A stretch of 63,005 nt of DNA, taken from Geosiphon pyriformis (taxonomy: Eukaryota > Glomeromycota > Glomeromycetes > Archaeosporales > Geosiphonaceae). The position numbers were made by a program, and so were the translations under genes. This document shows positions 14,865-27,195 of this stretch, piece by piece. Every line of letters starts with the position of its first letter. Positions within the stretch are counted from its first letter, which is position 1. The stretch covers positions 50,554 to 113,558 of the forward strand of contig JAAOMT010000690.1 in the NCBI GenBank assembly GCA_016748015.1, read 5' to 3'. The notes under the pieces were generated by a model that had not been told where the DNA came from, did no database searches, and saw nothing but the letters and a program-made list of their open reading frames with translations.

Positions 14865-16406
14865 ATGAAGGTTGTTGTGGTTGGAGGCACAGGATTTATA
14901 GGTACCCCAGATATTCCAATGAAAGATATCGTAAAAGAATCATAAGCCTTTGACACATATAGATTATCTTTGAATCGATTCCCCCAATAAATTTATATTT
15001 GAGGTAAATACGTTGCAAAAGCTTTCATACGCGATCCCAACAATTCAATACAACTAGTTGCACGTAACCCCAAAATTGATGAACTGAGAAACTTGGGTAA
15101 TTGTGAAAACACTCTGTGATATCTTTCTTCATGTGAAAACATTTCTCAAACTCGTCAATCAATCCAAAATGTGATATTTGCAAAGGTGAGCAAATTCTTA
15201 AACCGATTAAAAGCGATATCACGTCTCAACCGAATGTGTCAGATGCATGTAGAGGTGCAAATATCATCGTGAACCTTGTTGGTATAATGCATGAGAATCC
15301 TCCAAAGTACACCTTTGATACAGTTCAGCATCAAGGGGCACGGCATGTGGCAATTGCTGCAAAGGAGAATAATGCGCAGTTAGTCCATGTGAGCGCCATC
15401 GGTGCCAACTCTCAGAGCGGAATACCGTATGCTAAGACCAAAGGTAACCCAAGAAAGTGATACATGAAATGAGAATTTTAGCCTAAAATCGTACTTCTTT
15501 AGGATTAGGAGAAGCTGCTGTTCGTGAGGTGTGTCCCAACGCAACAATCCTACGCCCCAGTCTTGTATTTGGGCCGGAAGATGATTTTTTTAATGTGAGT
15601 TATTTATATCAAATTTAAGAAATGTTTCGGCATTAAAATCTAACCATATTATATAAATAGAGATTCGCCAAACTCGCTCGATTCTTGCCATTCATGCCTG
15701 TTTTTGGTGGAGGAACCACTAAATTCCAGCCAGTCTATGTTTGGGATTTGGCAAGTGCTATATTTAAAGTGAGTACAGATTCGAGATTTCAAGGCAAAAT
15801 CATTGAGATTGGTGGCCCTATAAGTAAGTTATTAAATGGGGGTATTTGAGGTTTTTTTGATTTTGCATCAACGCGTTGATATAAAATTTGGATTAGTCTA
15901 CACATACAGAGAAATCATGCAACTCACTCTTGACCAGGCAGGGATGAGACGCCTTATTTTGTCTTTACCGTGGGCAGTCGGTTTAATTCAAGGATTCTTC
16001 TTGGAAAAATTGCCTCTCAATCTTTTTACCATTACGCGTGACCAGGTGAACCTTCTTCGAAATGACAACATAGTCGGTCAAGATAAAGGTGCTCTGACTT
16101 TGGCTGACTTAGGGATCAAACCCAAACAAGCAGAAAAGGTAGATAAGGACGCGCATTGAGTTTTCATTCCGTTTTTCTACATTTCAATTAAAACTCTCGT
16201 GGCAATATTAGATCCTACATCAATATCTCAGACCCCATGATGTTATAACTCCAAATAAAAGGACACATCGCGTTGTTGACCAATCAATAGAAGATGAACT
16301 TGCCGAAATTGAAGGTATTCGAAGGCGTTCACCTAAAAAAGCCTTGGAATTTGAGGCTGAAATGCTGAAGCAACAAAAGGATCATGATGCTAAAGTAAAA
16401 AAATGA
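14865..16406 (+). CDS. NDUFA9-like atypical short-chain dehydrogenase (complex I 39-kDa subunit family)
   Basis: Seven exons: 14865-14901, 15004-15096, 15186-15443, 15503-15594, 15661-15823, 15897-16138 and 16212-16406, giving 359 aa with consistent phases. It starts MKVVVVGGTGFIG, the Gly-rich NAD(P)-binding motif, and continues with NLVGIMHENP, LVHVSAIGANS, the YAKTKGLGEAAV stretch with the SDR Tyr-x3-Lys spacing, LRPSLVFGPEDDFFN and FQPVYVWDLASAI. This string of motifs is that of the alpha-proteobacterial complex I NDUFA9 family, which binds NADPH at the matrix arm of NADH dehydrogenase. The C-terminus has a charged coiled-coil-like tail. The start is unsettled: a presequence-like frame from 14758 is one base out, and an alternative 56-base intron (14765-14820, AAG acceptor as used elsewhere here) would add residues in frame. 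A Coq11-like role is the main alternative. Confidence 0.85.
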
Positions 16407-16668
16407 TTTTTATCAGTGTAGACACTATAACTGTAGATTTGTGATTAATTCCTTTTCCTATAATCTCCCAGTAATTTAATAAATAATTGGGTTACTTTTT
16501 AAGCGTACGAGAAAGATGTCTACGAAAATCACTATTTTTATCGTGGTTATTAGACCCTGATTAAGTAAGTCTTCAAGAGGCATTACAGGTTCCCAATCAT
16601 CAAAAACATTTGAGATTTAAATGACTATTTTACAATTCCCAAGTTCTCGGCTTTGCCTTCTACTTAAT

Positions 16669-17074
16669 TCATTGTGTTTTAACAGCCTTACCCCGGTACA
16701 TTAACGCACCCCCTACTAAGGCTATCACTGTAGCACCTTGTGCGGCCACCCTTAGTCGAAGCATATTCTGAAACATGCGCGAATTCCCACGCTGCATTCC
16801 AACTGTCGCGCCTAAGATGGCGAAAGTAGTTAGGAGCATTCCTGTAAAAGTAAATTATTAGCCCATTAACGAAATAGAGTATTAATTCAATACGAAATAA
16901 AATACCGGCAGGAACGAATGGGTTCTCTATACATTTCCTCTTTATCCTATCCAAGCCAGTTTCATATAGAACATCGTCGTCGTCGTCATCTTCATCAATT
17001 ATTTCAATACTTTTGGAGGTAGCCTCATTAGGAGTTCCAAGTTGGTGGTGTTTAAAACTCTCGATGTTTGACAT
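16669..17074 (-). CDS. RCF1: HIG1-domain protein, Rcf1-like respiratory supercomplex factor
   Basis: Two exons on the minus strand, 17074-16906 and 16841-16669, give 113 aa; the intron ends CAG. The ATG at 17074 is used (the frame is open further upstream only from a TTG). The N-terminus has an acidic run (EDDDDDD, about residues 28-34). The HIG1 domain follows: LDRIKRKCIENPFVPAG, a first membrane helix (MLLTTFAILGATVGM), the short QRGNSRMFQNMLRLR loop with the conserved basic residues, and a second helix (VAAQGATVIALVGGALMY). Rcf1 and relatives sit in the inner mitochondrial membrane and support cytochrome c oxidase and III-IV supercomplexes. The first helix and loop cross the splice junction, so the domain is only visible after splicing. 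It is divergent from the RCC1 gene, 176 bp apart. Confidence 0.9.
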
Positions 17075-17133
17075 CCTTCCTGTGTCCAAGAATAGCTATT
17101 TGGCGAACTTAGATAGTTGACAGTCAAAATAAA

Positions 17134-17205
17134 ATGTCCAAGAATTATGCGCGTGATCCGTCACGTTATCTCTTGAGTCAAATCAAAAATCTAACAGCTT
17201 CTTGA
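17134..17205 (+). other. Upstream ORF (23 codons) before the RCC1-repeat gene
   Basis: ATG at 17134 to TGA at 17203-17205, 46 bases before the RCC1 ATG. The peptide (MSKNYARDPSRYLLSQIKNL...) looks more like protein than random AT-rich sequence. It may be a regulatory uORF or the remnant of a small exon; I cannot tell which. Confidence 0.3.
17152..17165. promoter_or_regulatory. Inverted repeat CGTGA-TCCG-TCACG in a divergent promoter
   Basis: A perfect 5-bp inverted repeat, close to the middle of the 176-bp space between the HIG1 gene (minus) and the RCC1 gene (plus). Its symmetry suits a dimeric factor acting on both genes; half-sites resemble bZIP-type TCACG cores. It overlaps the uORF. Confidence 0.35.
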
Positions 17206-17250
17206 AGAAAGTGAGCAATCTTTCTTTTATAGTACATAATTTTTACTAGT

Positions 17251-18754
17251 ATGTCTGCCAAGCAGAAAATCTTTGCATTCGGCTATAACGTATTTTACCA
17301 AACCGCACCTAATAGCACAGAAATTAATATTATAGAGCCAATTGATATCACCGCCTCAACCCAATGTTCTCATATTATTTGGGCTAATTTGAATGTGACC
17401 CTTGGCTTGGATGGTATAAACCACTAGATATTGCCGTAATATTTAGTTTATCGTAACCAATTTTTAAAGGATAATAGCCAATAGGAATATAGTCAAATGG
17501 GGATACGATGAATTGACAAATAGGCGAATTGCGCCTACGGTTACCACATTCCCCCAAAATGGTCGAAAATTTTTTGGGGATGAAGATAATATTCGAGGAT
17601 TTTTAGATAATCAAGGAAAACTATATATAAATGGAAAAATCATGGTTTTGCCGAATGAATGTGTCGATGTGGCATATCTTTGGACGGGTGATCATGTTGT
17701 ATGTGTGACTGGTAAGAAGCAAACTTGATAATTGTAAATGACTTTTGAATCAAATATATATTTTGATCGATTTTGGAATTCAAAGCCGATGGTAAATTAT
17801 GGCAATGGAATACCCAAGCAAATGCGCTATCACCCCAGGAAATCAAACCAATAGATCAAATGGACCATTATTTTAATAAAGTTGCATGTGGCGAGAATCA
17901 CTTTGTTGCCTTGACTCAAGATGGTGAAGTCTTTACCTGGGGATCAGGAAGGTGTGTTTGGTATTTTGCTCATTATTCATTATATTTTCAAAATATTTTA
18001 ATGACTACCCTTAAGGCATGGACAGTTGGGGCATGGCAATTTGAAATCTGTGGATAAACCAACAGTAATCGAACTTCTTCAAGGATTAAAGGTAACCGAG
18101 ATTGCATGTGGAGGATGGCACTCGGCAGTGATCACAGGTAAGGCTTTTTCCAATTTGCGTATATTGGATACTAATTAAGTGCACCCATCACCTCCAAACA
18201 AGATTCCCAAGATCTGTACACATTTGGATGGAACAATATGGGGCGCTTGGGTATATCAACAACTGAAAACTCTAGAGATGACCGGTTAGTTATTAACCCT
18301 GCAGAACCTAACTTAATCGAGTTCAACTCTGATATCGATAATAGCGAGATCCTTGATTTGAATGTTCTTCGAGTTTCTTGTGGCAGTGCACATACTGCAG
18401 TGGTTACAGGTAGCATAAGATTAATTCCAAATGATATAATTTTTATTGAGATTTTTGTTGATTTGAATTCTTCAACGCTTAAAGATGATTGTTGCCTTAG
18501 AGTATGTGGTTGGGGTATGTTTTTTTATTTCTTATATTTCATCACGAGATTTTTATCATCCTAACGAGTCATTGATGTTGACTTCCCTAGGTAAGTATGG
18601 GCAACTAGGTCAAAGAGATCAAAATTTAGAGAATCAAAACCAATTCATTCCGGTAAAGCTAGATTCACTTCAGGAATATCGAGTTTTAGATTGCTATTGT
18701 GGACGTTGGAACACTTTTGCTCTAGTGGAAGATTTTAGAGCGTTGAACCTTTAG
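17251..18754 (+). CDS. RCC1-repeat beta-propeller protein (RCCD1/Ats1-like)
   Basis: Seven exons: 17251-17413, 17493-17711, 17786-17951, 18016-18137, 18203-18409, 18485-18514 and 18591-18754, giving 356 aa with all phases consistent. RCC1 repeats are seen as ADGKLWQWN, NHFVALTQDGEVFTWGSG, HGQLGHGN, CGGWHSAVIT, QDLYTFGWNNMGRLG, VSCGSAHTAVVT and WGKYGQLGQRD. They are split by introns that mostly fall just after Thr-Gly or Trp-Gly, at repeat boundaries. The length suits a single seven-blade propeller without added domains, so it is closer to RCCD1 or Ats1-type proteins than to a UVR8- or HERC-type protein. RCC1 itself is a nucleotide exchange factor for Ran; other members are scaffolds, so function is open. 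Several introns end in AAG, and exon 6 is only 30 bases. Confidence 0.88.
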
Positions 18755-19689
18755 TCATCCAATTAAATTAAGCGATCTAATCCAAATTTACTTTTTGAGC
18801 CCTTGGTATAAAAATCTCTTGATATTTAAGATTCGAGTGTTGATGGAATTGACTTGTGCTAGCAAAATTATAAAAATTTGAATTAATAAATATAATAGAC
18901 GTGGTTCATGTGCAGTTTTTAAAACCTTTTGAAACTTAGCACAAAGGCTTTTTTATTATTTAAAAGCTGCTGTTGAATCAAATTTAAAATTTTCATTACC
19001 AATTTGTTTTACTATTAGTGAAATTTGTGCCACTGTATTTTCAAAAATTTAATTGTTATTTAAGAATATACAATAGAAATATTGTATATTAAAAGTGGTT
19101 CACATGCCTTTTATATATAATTAGCATTCAAACCAAATTAACCAATTACACAAAACAATAAATCAAAACCAAAACCACCAAGACTTTACAACTTTAAAAA
19201 GTATTATGTACATAATGTTTTTTAAATTTTTAAAACTAAATTAGTCTATTATATTATTATTAACTTTAACTGCTTTTTTATAATTTTTATTTAGAATATT
19301 AAGTTTTTTTATTATATTTAAATTATTGGTTTTAATTATATTTATTGGTATTAATTAAAATTAAAATTAAAATTTATTATTGATTATTTTTATAATTTTT
19401 ATTATTAATTAATATATAATGTTATTTTATATTTATTTTTAATGTTTTAACAAAATATAGCTTAATTATTATCTAATATAACATATTATAAAATATTTTA
19501 AATTAAATATAAATTATATAATATATATATATAATTAATTACTTAAGTTAAATTAAATTAAATTAAATATATTAAAACAAACTTATTTAAAACAGTTATT
19601 TTATGTATAATGACAATTTTTTTTTTATGCTTTATGAGTGAAGTTCAAACATTGCTTAAAACTATACATTAAAGAAATGATCTAAATTA
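18755..19689. other. Intergenic AT-rich sequence between the last host gene and the transposon zone
   Basis: No gene is seen. The first part is probably the RCC1 3' UTR. Around 19095-19145 a stretch resembles the LINE 3' end seen at 19.7 kb (TTCACATGC.. ..AGCATTCA), so a short LINE tail fragment may lie here. The rest is AT-rich with a TTAAA run near 19547-19568. Confidence 0.4.
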
Positions 19690-20211
19690 GGTGTGAATCA
19701 TGCACTTTCTACATATGACCAGTCATTCAGACTGATCAGAACAACACTACTCAACTATATGAACCAAAACATAATTACTGATACCTGAAAAAAATAAACA
19801 AGGCCTATAAAAGCCAAAATAAACACCAAATGCTTCAGCAATACCAAGCAACCTGACTACACCAGATAACTCTGAAGCCAAACCAGAAACTGAAACAAGA
19901 GCTGATCCATCTAGTAGGATTAAGCCATTTTTTTCTATATAGGCATGATGTTTAGCACAAATTAATCAGATATTGTCTCTAAAAACAAGACAGAGAAAAT
20001 GCACAAACTCAACAATCTTCAAACTAGCAATCTTGGAATTGCAAAAAACAGAAATGGCCTCATGAAGCCAACCATCAAAAACAAAACCCTTAAAGAGAGT
20101 CATGAAGACAGAAACATCAGAAATACTAGATAACAACAGCTACAACACACATGATGAAGAATGAAAAAGGCCAGAAAGAGTCTTCTAAGAAACTATAAAG
20201 ATATTCAATAT

Positions 20212-21150
20212 CTAAAGACAAGTAGAACCATCAATGTTACAAGAGAAAGCATAATCTGATATTTTTACAACACCATAATACAAACACAACACACTAGAGT
20301 AACATTGATTATAAAGTGACTTCTGAACAGCAACAGGCAGCCAATGATACAAAGCTTTCATAAAATAAATGTGTACAAAAGCTAAAGACCTGTTAGTAAA
20401 ACTGGTGGCCATGTGCAAATCAGAATGCCATACTAATAAAAAGCTGAGCCAATCAATATCAGAATGCAGATTACTATCTAAAAACATAGAACCAAAACCA
20501 ACTTCCCAATAGATATGACAAATGAAATAAAAAACATTACAAATAAAGTGTTTAGAGTTGTCAAAAATTATACAATTATCAACTACCAAAAAATGTTTAT
20601 TTAAATAAGAAGGAAGGTACCAATTAGAGAGAAAAGTGGCATTAGTAAATGCATCAGCATGCTCATTTTCCAAAACACTGGAGTGGTTTTTTATCTTAAG
20701 CCAGAAAACCCTTAAATTATTACTGTGAACAACATTGACAATATGTCAATGTTCAATCCAATACTAATTGTAAAAGTCTGGAGACATCAAACTTAGTTCT
20801 GACTTACAAGTATTTAAAGCAGATTGACTATTTGAAAACAAGTAAACAGAGCTAAATGGGGGAACACACTCCAGAGCCAACACAATAGCTTGCAATTCTG
20901 CTAAGATAGATAACATCAAATCCAACACATCTACACCTAAACTCAAATTAATGTCTTCAAAAAAAACCACAGCACCAGCTTTTATGCCAACTGTGCCCAG
21001 ATTCTTTAGAAACTTATTCATATATACTAAAAAACTGCCAAAAACAATCTGAGAAAGCTGATCACAAATAAAGCCAAAGTTGCAAGACTCAAAAATGCTC
21101 AGAGGTCCAATGCCATTTAAAACAGTGGAATATGCAAGAGAAGAAATCAT
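20212..21150 (-). pseudogene. LINE RNase H domain and C-terminal region (broken)
   Basis: The upstream block (20764-21150) ends with the RNase H pattern SILAELQAIVLALE followed by a strand and SNSQSALN, where the usual catalytic Asp of SDSQ is Asn (codon at 20830-20832). The following block (20212-20673) includes ENEHADAF, the C-terminal RNase H motif that in active copies reads GN-x-x-ADALA, and a long Cys/His-containing tail. Stops separate the two blocks. Confidence 0.7.
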
Positions 21151-22116
21151 GTTATTGAAAAATGCAGTAAAAAGCTTAAACCACTCAGGAGTTGGGCCAC
21201 AGAAATCTAATCTCTTTCACTGCTTGAAAGTATATCAATCATAAACAATACTATGATGATCACAAAGTTGATTTACAAAGACAATATCATATCTTTAGAG
21301 AGAAGAAAAATACTTGAAAAATTCTGATTTACCAAAAACAGCAAACATGAGCACTCCACCACAAAAACAAAAAAAACTGACAAAAGAGCCACTTAGAGAC
21401 AAATTACACTTTAAAAAAATATGAACCATATCTGCCAAAAAGTTATTAGAAGAACTAACTCAAATACGAACAAGAAAATTTAAAGAATAAATAGAACACC
21501 AACACAAAACTTACAAGTCATGAGACCTGTGAGTAAACAAACAACCCAAAATTCCATTAGAATTTACAAAACTAATAAGAGAAGCCACTTTACTCTTAGA
21601 CTGAATTTGGACAAAAGATTTCAAAGCATAAAACAAAGGGTGATAGATCATATTACCAAGAAAATTAATAGAGAGACCCAACTTGGACTTCAAGCCTTTA
21701 CAAATCAAAGCATCCCACTTGTTACATACACTAATTAGAACAAAACTAAACTGTATTTTATAGCTAACAATAGGATAAAGAACAGCCAACACCAAATACA
21801 AGAACTGCTTATCTAAGACAGTTTTTTTTAGAACTAGATTGACAAAAAAGTAAATGTTTAAATGTGTTTTAGTTAAGCTAGACTTCAAAAAACCATTTGT
21901 TAAAAGAAAGATACTCAAGTATTAATGAAATTTTTTCTTTTTGGTAATAGAGATAAGCAATCTACTGATAGACAAAAAAAGTTTATTGATTTTGCAATTA
22001 ATAGGAATGGTCACTGTTTTGTTGTTATTAATGGAAATATTATTAATTCAAAAAAATTCATTAGTAATATTGAGAATATGTTAAGTAGCAGTCTGACTGC
22101 TACCAACTCAAATCAT

Positions 22117-22922
22117 ATCATCAACAAAGACACCAGTGGCAAAAAAAAAAGAAACTCCAGTCTAAAACTTGGCATGACCACTTTTGGAAAACTTATTTTG
22201 TATCCATACATACACTCTTGTCTTTTGACTTTACACAAAAAGAAATCATAAAATATACACTACAAGAGTGGAAAAAAAACTTCTTCTTGGTCTAAACCAT
22301 TATGAACATGATAACCACTTGTCAAACCAAAATCAGTCATAACTCTGTTGGTACAACTCCTATAAATATTACCAAAAAATTGAATAAATTTGCTACACAT
22401 TTTGATTCTAACCAAACTTTTCTTAAGATGTTCCCAGCCAACCAAATTATATGCCTTCCATATATCCTGCAAAACCAGCCAGAGCTTCTAATTTTTCTCT
22501 AGAGCATTCTTAACTACCAAACCAATTGCAAAAATGGGAGACTGGGTTGTTGTACTTTTTAAAACCAAAAAATTATTCCCACAAAAAACGTTAAAAGCAT
22601 TGCAAGCTGATGAAATCTTATTAGAGAGAATCTTAAATAGGATTTTGTAAGCCATTTTGATCAAAGCAATAGGCCAAGTGTTTGTTAGAACACCTTTCTA
22701 CTTATATGGTTTGAGAATTATTGAGACCCAAGCTTTTTTCCAAAAACTGGACATCAAAAACATATCCAGAATTGATTTGTCACAATATTTCCAAAGCTTA
22801 TTTGAGATACCTGAGAGACTAGCAGTCTTACCATTAGACAAATCACAAATCACACCAAAAAGTTCATCAAACTCAACCAAACACATTACACCAGAAAAAG
22901 CTTCATTAAAAACATACTCCAA
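22117..22922 (-). pseudogene. LINE reverse transcriptase (broken)
   Basis: From 22922 downward: DELFGVICDLSNGKTASLSG with LWKYCDKSIL (RT fingers), then DIWKAYNLVGWEHLKKSL (palm motif A, with Asn at 22446-22448 where Asp is expected), TDFGLTSGYHVHNGLDQEE (motif B region) and FVDD at 22117-22128 (motif C, the YADD box, intact). Stops after FVDDMI and in later codons read as TGG-to-TGA and CAA-to-TAA changes. Confidence 0.8.
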
Positions 22923-24700
22923 AGGTTGATATTGACAAGACTATTCATCAAGAATATCAGTAACCACATTATGTTTTCTAGTTCAACTCTCCATAATTAC
23001 ATCTACCTTAAATTTAACTGCATCAGGCTCTATAATTAATTTATCATTAATAACTAAATGATCCAGCACCATCTTATGGAAAGAATGCTCCAATACACTT
23101 CTGATAGTATGATCTTTATTTGTTACAAAGCTTTTTATCTTTTTATCTATAGTAAACCTGATGTTTGCTTTATTAGCCTTCAGAAATTCAGCAAACTTAA
23201 AAGCACAATAAGACTTTCTAACACCATAAAGAACAGAACAAATATGATTAAAGCTCGCACCAAAGTCTACAAGATTCTGAATAATCAAAGATTTAATATT
23301 ATCCAAAGAGCCCTATTGTTTCATAAAGAAGACAAAACTAACAATACTTTCCTCATAAAAAGCTCTGACAATTTTTGAAACCAAAAGCTTCAGCTTATGA
23401 AATTTTAAAGAATCTTTGGTAAAAACACCATCAAAATCTTTAAACTATTTTCTTTTAAAAATTTCACTAACTGAGAGAGTTATTATTTTGCGAATAATAT
23501 CTCATATTGCATCCAAATTTGAGAATTTCACAGTGGCAGCAAACTTTACAGAGAACATTGTAGTATTGGCTGATATGGTTTTTTTAAAACAGTTCTACTT
23601 ATTCTTATTAGCCATTCAAAATTAGCTTTGTGTAAAAGACAGTTTCTAGATTATTTTCTGTCTCAATTGCCAGTTTTAAATAATTAATTGATAATACAAG
23701 TTTTTTTACTAACTTCTTCCAATAAAATATCCAAATTATAAGCTATTATTTTTACAAACAAGATAAATAAAAGCATCTTAAAAAAATTTTTAAACATCTA
23801 AATATTATAATTTTCTATAGTTTTTGTTATATATACTGAATTTTTTCTGATTAAAAATAATTATCTAACTGTCAATTAATCTACTTAAGCTAATTTTGCA
23901 AATTCTACCATAGTTTTTTGTTATAGTCTAATTAATTATAATTAAATTGACACAATTTGACCAAACTTAAATACTGTAATAATAATTATTTTTTTTGATA
24001 TGTTCATGAGAATTTCTTTGATTAGCACAGTCTAATTTGAACACATTTTTTGTTTTTTAAGATTATTGATTAATAAAAAAAATTTTCTTATTGCTTAAGA
24101 TTTTGCTATTGTTGATTTGTCTTTTACAGCCAAGAAATTAATGTTCAAAGCAAAAAATTTTCTAATAAATACCTCTACTTGGATCTTGGTAATATTTAAG
24201 TTAATTTATTTTTTATTCAAAGATACTAAAAGACAAAAAAAAAGCAAAACTTTATTATTATTTAATATTCCAATAAAAAAACCAATTATTTTACCAATGT
24301 TAATTTTTTTGGCTTTAAAAATATTTATGTTTGAGTTAAAGTAATCTTTATTTTTATTGCCAGTTTTATAACTAGCATTATTATTAGCAAAAAAGACTAT
24401 TAGCACTTTTTTATTTGTGTTCATTCCATTAAACTGTCTAATTATCTATTTAACTCTTCCAAATTTTATGTTTACTTTATTTTTTGAATACTTAATATTA
24501 TTTAAAAACACTTTTTGTTATTGAATCAAACTTTTATTAACTGAACCTGATGCCAAAGCTCTTACTGATTTTTTTTTAAACAGAAAAAAAACTTTTTTAA
24601 AAAATATTGACTTTTTTAAAAATTTAAAACAAAGAAAAGAAAGAGTTTCTTTTTTTAAATTAAATTTTTTTTATATTAAGATTTAATAAATATGATCCAA

Positions 24701-26226
24701 TTATTATTTAAAAATTAAAAACAAATTAAGTGTTCTAAAACTAAATGTGATTTATGCATTTTTTACATATAATTAGTTACTTAAGCCAGTTTAGACTATG
24801 CTATATTGATATAATAGAAAAAAACTTATCCAAAACTGATATTTTTTGAACTATATTAAACAATTTAATACTACAAATAATCAATCCAACCAGTCATTCA
24901 ATTATTTTTAAGAAATTAGTTTTAATAATATTAGATTTATGCATTCAAAAAAACATCAAGTTAAAAAATATATTATCATTAATGTTAATTAGTAATTTTG
25001 AATTATTAAACATATTAATATTATTTATGCAGTACTTTTTTTTTAATAAGACTATCTTTATTCTTAATTTACTAACAACTTTGCTAAAAAGCCCAAATAA
25101 ATTATAAAATTATTAATTTTAAGACTAAAAACACTGCTTAAAACCAAATTATTATTGATAAATTGTTTAAAGCCAATAAACTTAACAATTAATTCAACTA
25201 AAATAGAAAGTTTGGTCAAATCAGATTACAAAAAAATCAACTAAAAAAACATTATAAAATTACCAACAATTACAAAAAAAAGAGCAGAGGTTATTAAAAA
25301 CAGAAACTTAAGAGAGCTTAAAGAAAAAAAAGCTTTAGTATAAGACTTAGCATTTATAAAACATGGTATAAACACCTTGGAAATCTTGTAACTTTTGAAA
25401 AAGAGATAAAAACATTTTATAGTTTACAGTTAAATGGTTTACTTTTTAATACTTAAAACAATACTAACAACTAAAAGTTTTTTACCAAATACAATACTTT
25501 TTTAGTGTACTAGTTTTGACTACTGCAGTATTTAAATTAATCTAAGATCTAAATCTAATTAAAGCAAATTGAAAATAATGACCAAAAATAAAAAAACAAA
25601 GAATAAAGCATGTTCAATTACTGTTATCCAAATAAAAAAACCAATTCAAGTTATAAAAAAACATAATTAAAACATAATAACATAAAATAATACAGGATAA
25701 TACAAAAAAACATAGAATAATATGTAATAACTTAGATAATACAATATAGCATTAAAAAACTAGTTAAACTTAGAATAACTAGTAATAACATAGAAAAACA
25801 AAGCAATAACAGAAATAGCAAGCAAAAATTAGTAATAATGAAATGATTAAAAACAGTTTTATAGAATTAAGAGAAATGTATAAAAAGAGAATAGTTGTAG
25901 AAAATAAAAAAACAGGCAGATAGACAAAAATCAACTTCTTTTTATCTATATTTATTACATATTCCTTGTTATATCTTATATTTTTTATTATTAAAATAAA
26001 AAAATATTAAAAACTCAAAATTTATGTTTATATAATTTCTGTATTTATGTGTTTTAGCTGAATTAATCTTGTTTTTATTTTCATTTCTGGCCAGATGCTT
26101 TTAGCATAAAACCACTTCGAATTATTATGACTTGGATTAATTACTCTTAATTATGATAATTAATAATATTAATTTCTTCTTTTTTATTTTGATTTTTATT
26201 TTTTTATTTTTATTTTTTCTTGTAGA
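24701..26226 (-). mobile_element. LINE-derived fragment left of the LTR concatemer
   Basis: The sequence at 24740-24800 repeats the LINE 3'-end pattern seen near 19700 and 34830 (T-rich/ACATAT..AGT..ACTTAAGCCAG). Beyond it the DNA is degenerate, AT-rich and low-complexity (AATAACATA-type repeats at about 25660-25850), with no clear reading frame. It ends at the concatemer's target duplication. Confidence 0.4.
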
Positions 26227-26230
26227 GCAG

Positions 26231-27195
26231 TGTTACAAATGATTATTTGGAGTCTCAAATCAAATAACAAATCTGTAACTTGGTGCTTAATATCTTAATA
26301 ATACTAGTAATACTAGTATATTGGTTGTATCTGAAGGTTTTAGAGTTGAGTTCTTTGTATAATAGACAGAAATTTAATAACAATGTGGTTGGTAAGTTGT
26401 TTTTCCAATTTCTGTTTTCAGTGTAGTGACCAGTTTAATCTGGTAGTTGTGCTTTTCTGGTAAGCTATCCATTAATATATATATTTTTACTCTTATTTCT
26501 GGGTCTTTTACCAGACTATCCGTGACATCAATAATTCAGTGCTTTAATCCTCAATCAATTAGTACAACAATAAGATCAAAACAAGAAAAAAAATAAAGAA
26601 AATAAGGAAAAAAATAAAGAAATAAATGAAAGCAATTGAAAGTTAGTATTCTGTTAATAGCCATAATTAAGAGCTATTGTTCTAGTGTTTTTAAGTATCA
26701 ATTGCTATCAACATGAAGTGTTAATAATAGAGAGTGAATTGAGATAGTGAATATTTATTTATTTAATATTCATGAATGGAAAGTTGCTTAAATCAAATCT
26801 AAACTGAGAGGTCTCTAACTAAAAGATTTTTTTTTTGTAATTTTAATAATTATGATTTGCAAGTCTAATTGATTCTATAAGTCTAATTGATTTCACAAAT
26901 TAATTGACTCTAAGTTCCATTGACTAATTTTCTAACTTCTGATACTACTGCTATATATACATATTTGAGATTTCTCAATTTCTCAATTCTTCATGTTAAG
27001 AATCTTGAAATTTCTGGAATTCTGCAATTTTTTTGAGAGAAATTCTGGAATCCTGCAATTTCTCCTATAAGAATTCTGCAATTCCTGAAATCTTGCAATT
27101 CTTCTAAGAAGAATCCTGGAATTCCACATTTATTATGTCTACATATGATTGGCTAATTTATATGCTAATATACTTCCTATATTTTATGAGTAACA
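26231..27195 (-). repeat. LTR 1 of the concatemer
   Basis: 965 bp, read on the minus strand from a TGTTACTCATA start (27195) to CTGTAACA-type end. A repeat array of GGAATTCTGCAAT-like units (about 26990-27130) sits just before the TATA-like stretch at 26952-26961. Confidence 0.85.

Larger units (their letters stand above)
19690..24700 (-). mobile_element. Decayed non-LTR retrotransposon (LINE), copy 1
   Basis: Minus-strand blocks follow LINE order from high to low coordinates: an ORF1 C-terminal-like piece (24206-24424), a pre-RT region (22983-23306), reverse transcriptase (about 22117-22922), a thumb/connection region (21511-21918), RNase H (20764-21150) and a C-terminal region (20212-20673). 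All blocks are broken by stops that are one transition away from Trp, Gln or Arg codons. The 3' end is near 19690; the 5' end is uncertain. The peptides resemble the L1-like elements with C-terminal RNase H abundant in Glomeromycotina (from recall). Confidence 0.75.

Noticed and set aside
22302-22502. Plus-strand open frames across 21.5-24.4 kb
   Set aside because: They are antisense shadows of the minus-strand LINE; only the minus strand carries RT and RNase H motifs.
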